Shown: one piece after another, positions 29,871 through 41,699 of the stretch
Numbering within the stretch: position 1 is the stretch's first letter
Layout: the number at the start of each line of letters is the position of its first letter
From: Symbiodinium natans
Taxonomy: Eukaryota; Sar; Dinophyceae; Suessiales; Symbiodiniaceae
Direction: 5' to 3'
Assembly: GCA_905221605.1 (NCBI GenBank)
Contig: CAJNDS010000578.1
Coordinates: 1 to 64,000 of the forward strand
DNA: 64,000 nt
Translations under genes and position numbers: made by a program
Notes under the pieces: generated by a model
The model's input: only the letters and a program-made list of their open reading frames with translations
The model's database searches: none
Told to the model about the DNA's origin: nothing

Positions 29871-32155
29871 CTGCTTCAGATGTCTGCGTAGGAAGAATCC
29901 CCTACATAGTCAGCGAGCAAGACTGCTGTTCACGTGTTGCCACCCGCTGTGTATGTGTAAGCTTTCAGCACATCTAGACTTCCAGGTCTCCAGTCTTGGG
30001 TTTACTGCTTTCGATCTCTTAATGATTGGGCCTTCCTCTCTTTGTTTTTATACCAACTCTGCGAACTTTGAGGAAACATGTGATCTTTGCCATGGAACAA
30101 CTTGTCACGCCACCTATGCTTGTCAAAATGTAGGTCTGAAGCCTCGCGCCGTGAAAGCTGACTGGATCTCAGAAGTGAATGGCTCAAAAAGGCACAGTAA
30201 ACTGGTCCGAATCGGGGCAGCAAGAATAGCAGCCTCTGGCACGTCTGGCAGAGTCGCAGTCGACACGGAGTCGAAACGGACTCGACGGAGTCGGCTGGTG
30301 GCCACCGTATGAGAGGATATGCAGCGCGCATGCTTGGATTGAGGACTTGCCGACTTTCGCTGCTTTCGCTCGCACGCAACCGTGCTCGGGTAATGGTAAA
30401 GCAACTTCGTTCCATCTGCCGTCCTCCCGGCGGCGTTCGACGTCGTTCCATGTGGAGAGCTAAGCTGCGCAGTGTCGCGATGGATCGTCTTCAAAGCGCC
30501 GAAGCGCAAGATTAGCAAGATTGCCTGGAAACTTTTGCGGGTCGTGGGTTCGGACACGTCTGCTCTATTCTGCTGACAGGAGCCGCAATCTTTCTGGGAG
30601 GATAAAGCCAGACAGCGTTCCTAATTCCATCAATTGACATGAGGAGCATAAAACTGATCCAATGCATCTATCTCTGTGCTCACACAAGCTGCACAAAAGC
30701 CAATCTTGGCTTCCGCAGGCTTAGAGCAGAGTTTTCAAGCACCAGTGATGTTGAACGTCGCGTGCTTCTCCGAGCTTCTGCCCATCTGTGCAGTCGCATG
30801 ACCCCTGAGGGGTTGACCACAAAAAGTAGAGCCCCATAATTTTTGAATATTTCTGACCAGGTGAAGGTATCATTTCTTGTCAGGCCCGGGTCAGGGAATG
30901 CGTCTGCGAAAATGTGACGACATCGGGCGTTGGGCTCACTGGAGTCATGTCACTAGTAACTCCCGGAAGCTTCGAGTCTGCAACATGGACAGCTTCATAC
31001 CCAAACCTCTCAGAGGATCCCTAGCGCATTGCAAGTCCACTGCTTTGACAGCACTCTCACTTGACTGCACACTGATGATGAGTCTGAATCTGTCCACCAC
31101 GCCGACTCTGTTCGGGAACTCTCACTGAGGAGACTGTACATGAGCTGCACCATCTGCCGTGTCTTGACAATGCAGACAATGCAACCCTTTATGACGTTGC
31201 TTTCTTTTGAACTTGTTTTTGAACTTGTTGTCTGCGTGCATGAAAACTCGCTTTCTGTCCAAGCTCAAATGGAGCAAACTTGATGCTAGCCTCCTGCCAG
31301 CAAGTTGCAAGAGCGTCAGGTATGTACGCCCATGACACAGCAACGAATTACCAAAAATGCAATCAAGGCTCACCAAGAACTCCTGCTTCCAGTTGGGGCG
31401 GCAAACTCAAATGTCGAGGGTAGGGATTAAAGACTGAAGCCCCAAACCATATACGTTACACATGTGCACGTATATTCAATGCGTGTCAGATCGTCGGGAC
31501 AGGTGCTTTATGGATGAAGAGAGTGTAGCGTGTGCTATCCCGAACCTCAGGTGTGGCATGCTGTGCTCGTCCAAAGGAGGATGTAAAGAGATCGCACTGG
31601 CCTAAGCATGTGCAAAGCTGGGTCTCGACTGCTCTTAAGCCAAAGCCTGAAACCTGTGCACTGCCAGATGCACGCTTTTGAACTTTGTACAAGTGCCTTT
31701 TCGGGCTATACATGCAGAAAATCGATCCTGAACTCAACGTTCTGCACTGGTACTTCGAGAACCCTTTTGCCAAGTTAGAGGTTCATGGGAATTTAGATAG
31801 GCTACCTTGGTCATGAGCTGTGGGCATCTTCAACCTCAGCCAAAAGCTCAGCAGTTGGAGTCCCCACTTTCGGATGCTTAGTGGCACTTAGTGGTCTATC
31901 TGGTACCCCTGGTGGCGCACGTCATGCGGCTCGGCAGGTACGGCAGGATGGGCAGCTCGCTGAACATGCGGAGCCTCTTCCAGGTAAGCGAGACACTACG
32001 AGTACCCGCAGAAGATCGCTTCTAAGAATATGGGGTGGGATTCTGTTCATGTCCCGCAGCGGCGTTGGCAACGCCCGCGGCTTACGTACTGGGAACGATG
32101 TTCTGATCGAGCCTGTCGGAGAAGTATGGAAGCTTAGTTTTCAAAACAGTAAAGT
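29871..32155. other. Intergenic DNA carrying the right duplication copy
   Basis: Apart from the duplication at 31035-31490 I see no supportable gene. A minus frame at 31486-31773 is open without any motif. Confidence 0.4.
31035..31490. repeat. Right copy of the 0.45 kb direct duplication
   Basis: The partner of 27849-28300, same orientation, about 3.2 kb away. Differences are scattered substitutions plus small indels, for example an extra 9 bases at AGACAATGC and loss of the CTTCTCAGACAGCTGGTG stretch. Confidence 0.85.
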
Positions 32156-32725
32156 CTAGGAAGACTGCAAGATCTTGCAAAGCTCTTCAGGAATCGAGTC
32201 GCAAAAGAAAAGCCAAGTCAATTCGACTTCCTCGAGCAACTCTTTCAACTTCAGTATTGTCGGCTGAAACGGTCGAAGAGATTGGCTCAAGTCTCCAAGG
32301 AACAAAAGAAGAAATTGTTTTCGCAAAGGAGATAAGCCTGTGGCCCCATCCCCTTTCAAAGCACTGCTTGCCTTGTGGCAGAGGCCACGGTTGCAACAGC
32401 TCCACAAAGGAGGACTGTCCTGTGCCAGTGTTCCGGATGGGATGGTCTGGGGTTCAGGATGGATTCTTTAAGGGGTTCGATTCCGCATGAATAAGCGCTC
32501 GGTGTGCTTTTACACTTTGCGGAGCCCATGACAAGCCCTTGCACCACGCGAGCAGAAAGGACGCCTGCCCAGTGTATGCAGCAACTGCAAGCACTGTGAA
32601 AGAGGTCTGAGACAAAACCTTGGGCTTTGTTGTTGTGAGGCTTCGGAATTTTGAAGCGCTATGTGCACGGCATGTGTCGCATCTAGAGCCACAGAAACAG
32701 CAAAGAGCAGCAATATCTTCCACAT
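32156..32725 (-). CDS. Candidate secreted or membrane protein, two exons
   Basis: The first exon starts at about 32725 with a good signal peptide (MWKILLLFAVSVALDATHA) followed by a polar stretch, and probably ends near 32600. A second minus exon, about 32360-32156, reads FLLLFLGDLSQSLRPFQPTI then LKLKELLEEVELTWLFFCDS and ends in a normal stop. Both look coding, but the join was not resolved. A long CT tract (minus strand) lies 40 bases upstream of the ATG. No family is recognised. Confidence 0.4.
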
Positions 32726-32765
32726 CTTTGTGTTCTCCCGCATTCTCCGCCCCCTGCGGCCTTTC

Positions 32766-32766
<1 letters not shown>

Positions 32767-32828
<62 letters not shown>
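32767..32828. repeat. (GA)n tract, about 31 units
   Basis: Uninterrupted GA dinucleotide run on plus (CT on minus), just upstream of the candidate minus-strand gene. Confidence 0.95.
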
Positions 32829-32831
<3 letters not shown>

Positions 32832-32999
32832 TTGTCCGTTTGGTTCGCTGTGGAAGCTCCGAGGAGCTGCGAGGACCGGGAGCATTAGAGTCTTTTCACG
32901 TGCTTTTAAACCTGGAACCGACTTGAATTTCAGTTCAAATTCTGAGCCCAAGCTGCCAAATCGCCAGTCGCAGCTCCAGTCGACGAAACTTTGATGGCA

Positions 33000-35900
33000 G
33001 CAGGAGCCTCAGCGCCGAACCCCTCCTCCTCTCCACCCTCTGCAAGTCAAACTGCTGGATCCCTCTACTCTAGACGCAGAATCGCGTCAAATCTGTTCCC
33101 CAGCCAAACTGGGGGTATTCGGTGGATAGTGCAGGGTACACGATCTGCAATTGCCTTTTCGAGAATAAACAGCCGCGTTTGACTCTGGCTAATTTGTTTC
33201 CCGGTGAAAAGCCGCAAGCCTTAACATTATTTAAGAACTTCCAAGCTCTCCAAGCGAAAGAGCAACTCGGCGTCGGAGAGTCGTATGTTTCGATAGGACC
33301 GTGTTGAAAGTTGAAAATGGATAGGCTCAGAAGACCGAAAGAGCGTTCTCTCGGTCATGTAGCAAGAGGAGCTAAGAGGAGCCAAGAGGAGAAGCCGATG
33401 AAGGGATGGGGAGTGGGGAGCCCCTATAACTGCAACCCTGAATCTGGGCTGGACTGCAAGCTGCCTTGGCAACTGGGCTGCTCACAGAACCGCTTCTGGA
33501 AGGGAGCTCGCAGCAGTACTCTCCTCAGGTGCGAGGAACGTGAGGCCGGTGATCAGAGTCGCACATGTCTTCCCTTACGGGGCCTGTGTCTACTATGCAA
33601 TTGCGACTCCTGAGTGATTGGGTCCATCATCGTCCCACTACAACCAAGTTCAGGACTCAGCACGAAGGTCTTTGCGGTCTTCCATGAAGCTCATTTGGTT
33701 GCTTTGCACTTGGTATGGGGCTGGTGCCCGCACATGGACCGGTAGAAGGGCGCAAAACACGCTGCGCATGTATTTTGCCCCATGGCCTCTTAGGGTTGCG
33801 CTGTCTTGTGCGAAGTCGCCCTGTTCGGGGCCCCGGCCCCGACATCCGCTTTTCGAAGCTCCTGAAATGCACGGGCGTTTAAGCGTTCAAGGTCCAAGAT
33901 GTTGAGTAGGGCCATGTAGGGTTTCGGCGCTGGTGCCGGTGCAGGGAGCATGTTTCCATGTTTCCATGTTAGAAGCAGCTGTAATTCGCATAGGGCCTGT
34001 GTAAACAGAACGAGACATGGCCCAAGACATGCCCGCCCAGCACAAGCGCAACACGAACTAGCTGATGCCCTTTTTTCACCAAACACGTGCTAACAGCCTC
34101 GTCCAGCCCCAGCCTTGTACACGTTGATGAACACCACGGCGACGGAGTAGCCGAACACCTGGTGCAGGTGACGTGTCATATCCGCACATGCAAACACATG
34201 ATGGGGAAGACTTTGGACGTGTGCAAGGAAGATGCAGGGCGGTTACCCTTCTTTGCCTGCAGATTGTGAGAGAGAAACCAGAACGTAACTTGCCTCCTTG
34301 AGTCAGGAAGCCCCGTTAGATGCGTCACCTGGTTTTCTTGTAAAGTCCATCTAGGAATTGAAGATTCCTCTTTTGACTGTTACCGCGCTTTTTGCTTGGA
34401 GTACTGGATCCCGAGGTTTTCAACATGCCAGGAAGAACAAATTAGGTGAGGAGGACAAACGAAGTTTCATGACACTGTTGGACTAGGAAATGTGAGTCCG
34501 GCAGGGTCTTGTTTCTCAAGGCTTAGGGCTCAAGGCTTCACAGCTTACCATGCCCGACTGCAAGCAAACAGTCTTCGTATGCACACAAGAACACTTCTGA
34601 GGGCTGAGGGTCTGAGAGCCTCTCTTTCCAAACGCATTCCGCGAAAGCAAGCGGACAGCTTCAGAGCTGGCGACAACAAGAAATCAGACAAAGAGGCAGT
34701 TACAGGCACTTCCCATCGGTTGAAAACCCGGCTGTGCTCCCCATGCGCACAAGCCTGCTCCAAAGTTAGCGGAACTGCAAACAGCCACGCAGAGACGAAG
34801 ACTCCCACGAAGTCCTCTCAGGGTCGAGTGCTCTTGGCTCTTTTTGGGCTTTCGCTGTGCTTCGGCGTATGGTTGCTGCTGTTTCTATTCCCGTGCAACA
34901 AAACGCTTGTCAAGTGATCCCAGCGGCTCCAGAACCCGGGGTTCAGGTAATTTTCTGCGGGGCAGTATCCCTCGCGATGTCAGGGGCCTGGCACTACAAG
35001 GCTTTATTTGGGGTTTAAAGCTATGTGAGTGACATTCTCCTCCTTGAAACAGGGGAAGAGAACGAAGAGTTCCCGAAACCTTTTGGTTTGGAGAAGCAAA
35101 CCACACCAGTGCAGCAGCACCCCCCCGCCCCCGCACGCTGGCCCGCCCCTTGATTCTCCTACCAAGCGTCTCTTACCCATCTCTAAAAGATTGGAAGTCG
35201 TTTTCTGAAATCATTCTGGCCCTGTTGAAACAAACGAGTCTCCTTGAGTTGAACATTTTAACAGCATTTGCCCGAGACGTCGGGAGCACGCGTGCACTAC
35301 ACCGAAGGGCATAGGGGGTGCCCTCCTATGTCTAAGGAGGCCCAGAAATGGCGGGAGTTCCGGCCCCTTGAGCCGAGTTCGTTTGAATGGGACGTGGACG
35401 TGGAAAAGAAACGGCCGTCATTGGGCTCAAGCCTCAACTCTTTTGCTTGGCGATGCACGCCCATCATGCGATTCAAGCTCTGCCTTGCGTGTTTTTCGCC
35501 TTCACAGAACTCCTAAACTTCAAGCCTAAGTCTGCTGCACCCATGCTATTTCTCGATGGGCTCCGTAGCAAAGCTTTCCTTCCTGAAAGCGAGTTGCCTT
35601 CAACCCTGGACTTTTGAAGGCAGTTGAGAGCCAGTTGAGGGGGAGGCTTGCCGGTTTGGTCGCCATGGCTAAAAGCCGGCCTTGACCACTGCGAATAAGG
35701 TCAGTGTCAACGCGCTCGTCACTTTCACCACTTGAGCACCCAAGACCTCGCAGTCCAATCCTCTCTCGACAGCAACACCGAAATTGCTTTCAGGGATAGG
35801 GGACTTCCCAGACCTAGACCTGTAGAATCCTCTGGGAGTTCCTTCGAACCCAGCCGGTGCCCTTACATACGTGGAAACGCCACATGCAGACCTCATGGAA

Positions 35901-36300
35901 CCTGGCCGGAAAGGCAATAACCCACGCACAGCCAGACTAATAACAGCATGTAAGAGTACCAAAAGACATTGTACGAACAGGATCGTGAGATTCGTTGGTC
36001 ATCAAACACTTAAACCCGAAATTTAGACATCCTGGATCGGCACGCTGTAACAACGTACTTCCTGTAGTAAGAACAGAAGATATCACAAACAGGGGAGTGT
36101 CAGGACGGGATCATGCAGCGAATGCCCTGATTCCAGCGCTAGGGTGTCAACGGAAATTTCAATATAACCAAGGGTGATGAAGGTGCCAGTAGGTGCACAA
36201 GCAATGTAGCCTTGCAACAGATTCGACGGGCTAAATAGCTCAAGAGAGCAAGTGTGGCAGCGAAAAGGAAGGGAATGTCAAAAACAAACAACCTTCTGAA
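33000..36300. other. Mostly unassigned DNA
   Basis: Short open frames on both strands, none recognisable except the weak plus candidate at 34492-34917. No repeats of note until 36355. Confidence 0.4.
34492..34917 (+). CDS. Candidate tail-anchored protein
   Basis: 141 codons ending in a strongly hydrophobic helix (RVLLALFGLSLCFGVWLLLF) followed by only eight or so residues, the layout of a tail-anchored membrane protein. The N-terminal part is basic and Ser/Lys-rich. It would be the only plus-strand gene in a minus-strand block, which counts against it. Confidence 0.25.
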   Translation: MSPAGSCFSRLRAQGFTAYHARLQANSLRMHTRTLLRAEGLRASLSKRIPRKQADSFRAGDNKKSDKEAVTGTSHRLKTRLCSPCAQACSKVSGTANSHAETKTPTKSSQGRVLLALFGLSLCFGVWLLLFLFPCNKTLVK

Positions 36301-36354
36301 TCTTGAGAACTCTTTTGCCTTCTGGATGTGCCACCATGTTGGTTCCGGGATCCC

Positions 36355-37077
36355 CGGGAGTACGATTTGTTACGGATAAGAGTGGGCCGGAAAGAGCCAC
36401 CAAGACCCGGGAGTACGATTTGTTGCGGATAAGACTGGGCCAGAAAGAGCCACCAAGACCCGGGAGTACGATTTCTTGCGGATAAGAATGGACCAAAAAG
36501 AGCCACCAAGACCCGGGAGTACGATTTGTTGCCTATAAGAATGGGCCAGAAAGAGCCACCAAAACCCGGGAGTACGATTTGTTGCCGATAAGACTGGCCC
36601 AGAAAGAGCCACCAAGACCCGGGAGTACGATTTGTTGCGGATAAGAATGGACCAAAAAGAGCCACCAAGACCCAGGAGTACGATTTGTTACGGATAAGAG
36701 TGGGCCAGACAGAGCCACCAAGACCCGGGAGTACGATTTGTTACGGATAAGAGTGGGCCAGATAGAGCCACCAAGACCCGGGAGTACGATTTGCTACAGA
36801 TAAGAGTGGGCCAGAAAGAGCCACGACCCAGGAGTACGATTTGTTTCGGATAAGAGTGTGCCAGAAAGAGCCACCAAGACCCGGGAATACGATTTGTTAC
36901 GGATAAGAGTGGGCCAGACAGAGCCACCAAGACCCGGGAGTACGATTTGTTACGGATAAGAGTGGGCCAGAAAAAGCCACCAAGACCCAGGAGTACGATT
37001 TGTTTCGGATAAGAGCGGGTCAGAAAAAGCCACCAAGACCCGGGATTAAGATTTGTTGCCGATAAGAGTGGGCCAGA
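36355..37077. repeat. 53-bp minisatellite, about 14 copies
   Basis: The landmark TACGATTT recurs at 36361, 36414, 36467, 36520, 36573, 36626, 36679, 36732, 36785, 36835, 36888, 36941 and 36994, exactly 53 apart except one 50-base step. The unit runs GGGAGTACGATTTGTT...GATAAGA...GCCACCAAGACCC. The last copy, at about 37047, is degenerate. Confidence 0.97.
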
Positions 37078-38269
37078 ACCCCGAGTCATGCCGCGGATCC
37101 TTGCGGGTGGTATTCGCACAAAATCTCCAAGTTCTACAGCAAATCGACAATCTGAGGCCCGGGCACTGACTGCGAAAGCCAAGAGGGTACTCACCTCGGC
37201 GGATGCTCTGTCGAACTCTCAAACTTACCTTAGTTGACGGGCCCGGGCCGATCGCCCACTGGCTCAGCCAGGCCACAGAAGGCGGAATGAACTTGAAGTT
37301 TACCCACATACTGGCAGTGTGCCACCTTACTTTTCTGGATGGTTCATGTGAAGCATTGGTCAGCACACCTTTTCCGGGGTTTCCCATGTGCTCATTCTGC
37401 TTAGGTCCAGTTGTCCAATTAAGTCCAGTTTTGCTATACCTTTCTGACCCTGGAAGCCTGGTTTCCCTGTGCGAAGCGCCAGTCCCTGCCAAAGAGTACA
37501 TGAGATTCAGATGCATAATATAGCCCACAGATGGCTGATCCAAGTATCCTCATCTCAGTTGAGGCGCCGAGGGTGTGTAGGTTGTAGAGACTTTGGAACC
37601 TCAATGCCAACCTCACCGGCCTACTCAGCTACTCTTGCTTAGATTCGGCATGTTTTGTGCCAGCAAAGCTTCCACGAATCTACTTGTCGATGTGTGATTA
37701 GCCGACGGGCTCGTGGGCCTTGTCCCCGAGCAAAATGCGAGCAATTTGTTGATGCTCATTAGATGAACTCTCGTTTGGCCCTGCGTAGGAGGGCAGCGTG
37801 CAGCGGGCAGCGCAACATCGTGCCTGCCCTGGAAGTTGGGCAGCCGGCGCTCCGATGTACTACTGGCGATGTAGTACATTCTTTGAGGTAAGCTCCAGGC
37901 AAGCACGCTGGTAGAGAACAACGAGGCGAGTGTCGTCAAGTCCTGGACGAAGCCGGTCTAGAGCGTCAGAGTTTGGGAAACAAGGTTTCAGAGATTGCAG
38001 CATGGGCTGGCTCGCCCTTGACAAGGAAATTGGTGCGGCGCCTCCTTCTACGTGAACATAGAAGGAGTTCGCAAGACAATGATATATTCATCTCTGCTTC
38101 CTTTGAACAGCTGACGGACCCTTTGAACTTTGGATTCGACACATGGGCTGGAGACAGTCCTTTAAGGGATCAACCGCAACCATATACCGTACATATGCAC
38201 CTTCATTCCTGTCCACATATTTACCCATGTCTACTTGCATTCTGCGATGTTCTACAGTTCAGTCAAGAC

Positions 38270-40030
38270 TCAATGGAACAGAACAAGCCAATCAAGGGCA
38301 CAAATTCTCTCCTCCCTGAGCACTCTTCGAGGTACCGCAGAGCTTCTCAAGTCCCTCAACTCAAAGCGCTCCGAATTGAAAGAGACCCCAAGAAACTGCC
38401 AATTACCGTGTGTTTCTTCCCCGTTCTCCTGGCCCTGTAGTTCCAAGAAATAGGACGATGGCCTCGGGGCCGCAGGAAAAACGGTAGCTTTCACAGGCGA
38501 TGGGTCTGAGTTCCTATGTGAGGAATCACACAAGCAGGGCAACTGAGGCAACACTCTCAGCTTGGCAAGGGCAAGCTGAGGCTTGTTTCGCCCTCTCGGG
38601 GTCCTCATGCTCAAGATGCAAAACTTTTGTGACCACCAACCCTCCATCCAGTCAGGATTCCTGTGAATCTGAAAGCCCCACGAGTGCTTGAGGTTCTCGT
38701 GTGGCAGTGCCATGCAAAGCAAGCCATATCGAGCAGGTCTTCCTCCCTGTCTGGCGACACTTCTGCTTCTTCTTTGGACATGCAAATAACACCAGCGCTG
38801 TCAGATTTCCCCAATGAGTCCCAATTCTATGCGAATCTGCTTTTGTTACGAGTCATCCCAGAAAATCCTCCCCCCCCCCTCCCCTCGAAGTGCAGCGCAG
38901 GTCGCGCCAAGAGAATGAGGCAGGCGGGTGATGAAAGCGACAGGAACGTCAAGACCTCTGCGCTCAGGCGTGAAGCTTGAACCTCGCGTGTTTTAGATGT
39001 GCAATGTGCTGGCCGACAGTGCAGCTATCAAGTACATACTGAGTCACTGTGGGCTTCTCTACACAAGGCCGACAGTGCACAAAGAGCCTTGCTTTTGTTG
39101 TGTGCTATTTCCTGCTAAAGCTTGCGACCAATGTACACCATGGAGCACTACAGCGGAAGGCCCACGAAAGAAGGGTATCTTTTCGGACCTGTAGCCACTG
39201 GAATCGACAGTTCTGGAAAACTTAAGGCTGCAGGACCTCTGTGAAAAGCTCGTGTGGCGATGGCCTGTTCAGCTCAAAGTAGTCTCGACGCCACCCTCCC
39301 AAGCTGTTCAAATCCGCGAAGCGATTTGGAAGAACCTTCCCAAGCCCGAAACCTTGCGAAAATGCACCCTGAGAGCATTGCAAGAACACCAGGTCTCGTG
39401 AGGCAACAGAGGGCAAAGAGACGTAAAGTTTGGGTCCCGGCATCAAGCCCGCTGGTGGCGCCCTGGGGTAACATGTACTAGGCCAAGGGGAAATTTCGCA
39501 GTCTGGGACCTCATTATTTAAGAGCCTGGTGAAAGCTAGAGGTTTTGTGGTCTTCCCCACAGGGATGACACACTTGCTCACATCTGTATATTTGATGCGC
39601 GCTCAAGTTTCAGCGAAAACCCACGCAGCGCATCTTGCGGGTTCTGAGCTTTGCGCGTCGGATATACAGTCGAGCTTGAAATTACAAACAGCTTGGACAA
39701 TGGAAACAAAACTTTGCCCTACTGCACTGCAGAATTATTCGAACAACAATATCCACATAGTGTGTCTGTGACGTAAAGACCCGATGTTGTGCTAAGCCGT
39801 AGGCTGTTAAACTTGGGCGTGATCAGAAACCTTCTGAAGTCCCCTGGGTGCCCCCTGGGTGCCCCGCCCCGAGTAGCTGCTGCATCAAGACGATACGCAT
39901 TGCATCCGTCACCTTGTTCCAGGAGCTGTGCAAGGAGTGACAGGGGGTTTGCGTGGGGTGCTTCCACCAGTGCCTGGCCTTTGGAGCTCAGAGGTTCTAC
40001 GGGGGTTCTACGAGTTTGGAGCTCCGGCAT
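38270..40030 (-). CDS. Candidate multi-exon gene, unrecognised
   Basis: Three coding-like pieces in order on minus. First, 40030 to about 39918 starts with ATG (MPELQTRRTPVEPLSSKGQA...LLAQLLEQ) and ends at a canonical donor (CAAG/GTGACGG). Second, about 39470-39225 (GLMPGPKLYVSLPSVASRDL...WRRDYFELNRPSPHELFTEV). Third, about 38814-38300 (KSDSAGVICMSKEEAEVSPD and SYFLELQGQENGEETHGNWQ). Composition is that of a soluble protein. I recognise no family, and the joins are not proven. Confidence 0.35.
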
Positions 40031-41089
40031 GTTGACCTTTGGCAGTGGCCATTGCCTTGCAGGGGTTGAGGCAAGACTAGACGGTGGAATCGGGCAAGCG
40101 AATAGAAGTAGTACGTGAAAAAATAGTCGCAGTCGTCGCCGCCGTCGTCGTGATCGCCGTCAAAATCGCAGCTCACAAAACGTTTTTGATCCCAGAACGT
40201 TGGTTCCTTGGGACACTTCCCCCCGTTGCCTTGATGGCCTTTTGGGCTGATTGCTTCGCTGTCGAAGCCGCTTCTTCAGTCAAAGGGGATCCTCACAATC
40301 TCGAAACAAACAGTCCAAACCTCGTGACAGGCTCGTGAGCTAGTAGAGCTAGCAGGTGTGAGTGCGGTAGGAGGGCCAGTAGAACTCATGGCATTCTGAC
40401 CCTGGACTCTCACAGCCTCGAAGCCACAAAGCCGCCCCTTTGCCCTAAACCCCTCAAACATTCTGGACACCTGGGCCCCGAAGAGGCAGAGGAAGCCGGG
40501 AAAGGACATGCTCCTCGGCTGCACCGAGCTTGTGCTAGATTGAGGTCTTCAGAGAAAAGATCCGACCAAGATCTTGCGACTGCCCAGAGCGCGCAAGAAA
40601 GCTATTTTGGCGACGTTGGCTCGGAGGCCACTTCAAACCAGGACAGCCAATGGCAATAAAAGCATCTACATGCGATCCGTCGTGCAAGCCAGAATGCCGT
40701 AGGAGGTCAATTGAGTTCAGCAACCATGCCACTTTATTGATAGTCCCCGCAGATCTGACGGACTGCGCCTCCTCGCAACAAACATGTATGGGCCCACGGA
40801 TGCTGGTCCGAAACCTGAAGTTCGAATGTGAACCCCTGGCTCCGAACCCATGGACTCACAAACAAAGGGTACGGTTTACCCACTTAGTCATCCACCAAAT
40901 TACTTTGACTCTTGCTCTCAGCCAACCAAACCCAAACAGTTTGAACATTTGTTATTTGGGAGCCTCTTCCATGAGCTTTGGCAAGAGAAGTGTCAGATGA
41001 GTTGGTTGATATCAGTTTCACTTCAAGCATGTTCGTTCATGGCATCTAGTTCAGAGTGAGACTTTACGGGGAAAGATCTCCGTCTGTTT

Positions 41090-41608
41090 TCAACACATTG
41101 CATTCAAACTGTTCATGTCGTGCGTCCCTTCGCCGGAGACCGACGCGCAGACGCCGAGCGTCACGCAGATGAGGGCCTTGGGACACGTCAAATGCTGTAC
41201 AAACTTGAGCAGTTTACGGGGACATGCTTTGAGGTTCCAAGGGTGAATGAAGCTTCGGTGATTGGCTCTTAGAATCCACACGAACAGTGTAGTTACGTGA
41301 GCCCTTTCATCTTTCAGCAGACGCGGCGCACTGTAAAGCTTATAAACATTGTGAAGTTGATTCTGGTCCTTTGTTGAAGTGCGCTCATGCTGGGTCATGC
41401 TGGGCCGAGCCCCTCTATGAGCATGATGGAAACGAAGCTGGGCAGTAGGGCTTGGTTTCGATCCCTCGGGCTGGGCTTGTGTTCTCATGTGGCTAAGGAG
41501 GCTACGCGTAGCTGCCACAGATACAAGCACGTGGGGATCATAGCGTAGTTGGCAAAGAGTCAGGTGAGCCGTAGCGATGCTCAAAAAAAGGAGGCTAGCA
41601 AGGTCCAT
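41090..41608 (-). CDS. Candidate secreted protein, unrecognised
   Basis: The ATG at 41608 opens a signal-peptide-like N-terminus (MDLASLLFLSIATAHLTLCQ), followed by about 150 residues in one frame including a TLFVWILRANHRSFIHPWN stretch and Cys near the end. There may be an intron in the basic Ser/Thr/Gln-rich middle. No domain is recognised. Confidence 0.3.
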   Translation of the reverse strand: MDLASLLFLSIATAHLTLCQLRYDPHVLVSVAATRSLLSHMRTQAQPEGSKPSPTAQLRFHHAHRGARPSMTQHERTSTKDQNQLHNVYKLYSAPRLLKDERAHVTTLFVWILRANHRSFIHPWNLKACPRKLLKFVQHLTCPKALICVTLGVCASVSGEGTHDMNSLNAMC

Positions 41609-41699
41609 GCTACGTAGGCGCTGCCAGCTGATTGGGTGGCATGATGGCGTTTGCGTACCCTTGTAGGTTTGAGCAGTGCAGGGCATGGGGCCTTCATCT

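Noticed and set aside
32470-32490. GGGGTTCGATTCCGC, like a tRNA T-arm and loop
   Set aside because: No matching acceptor stem, D-arm or anticodon arm could be placed around it.
36240-37194. Minus frames with recurring VALSGPLLSVTNRTPGSW
   Set aside because: They translate the 53-bp minisatellite; no non-repeat protein sequence is attached.
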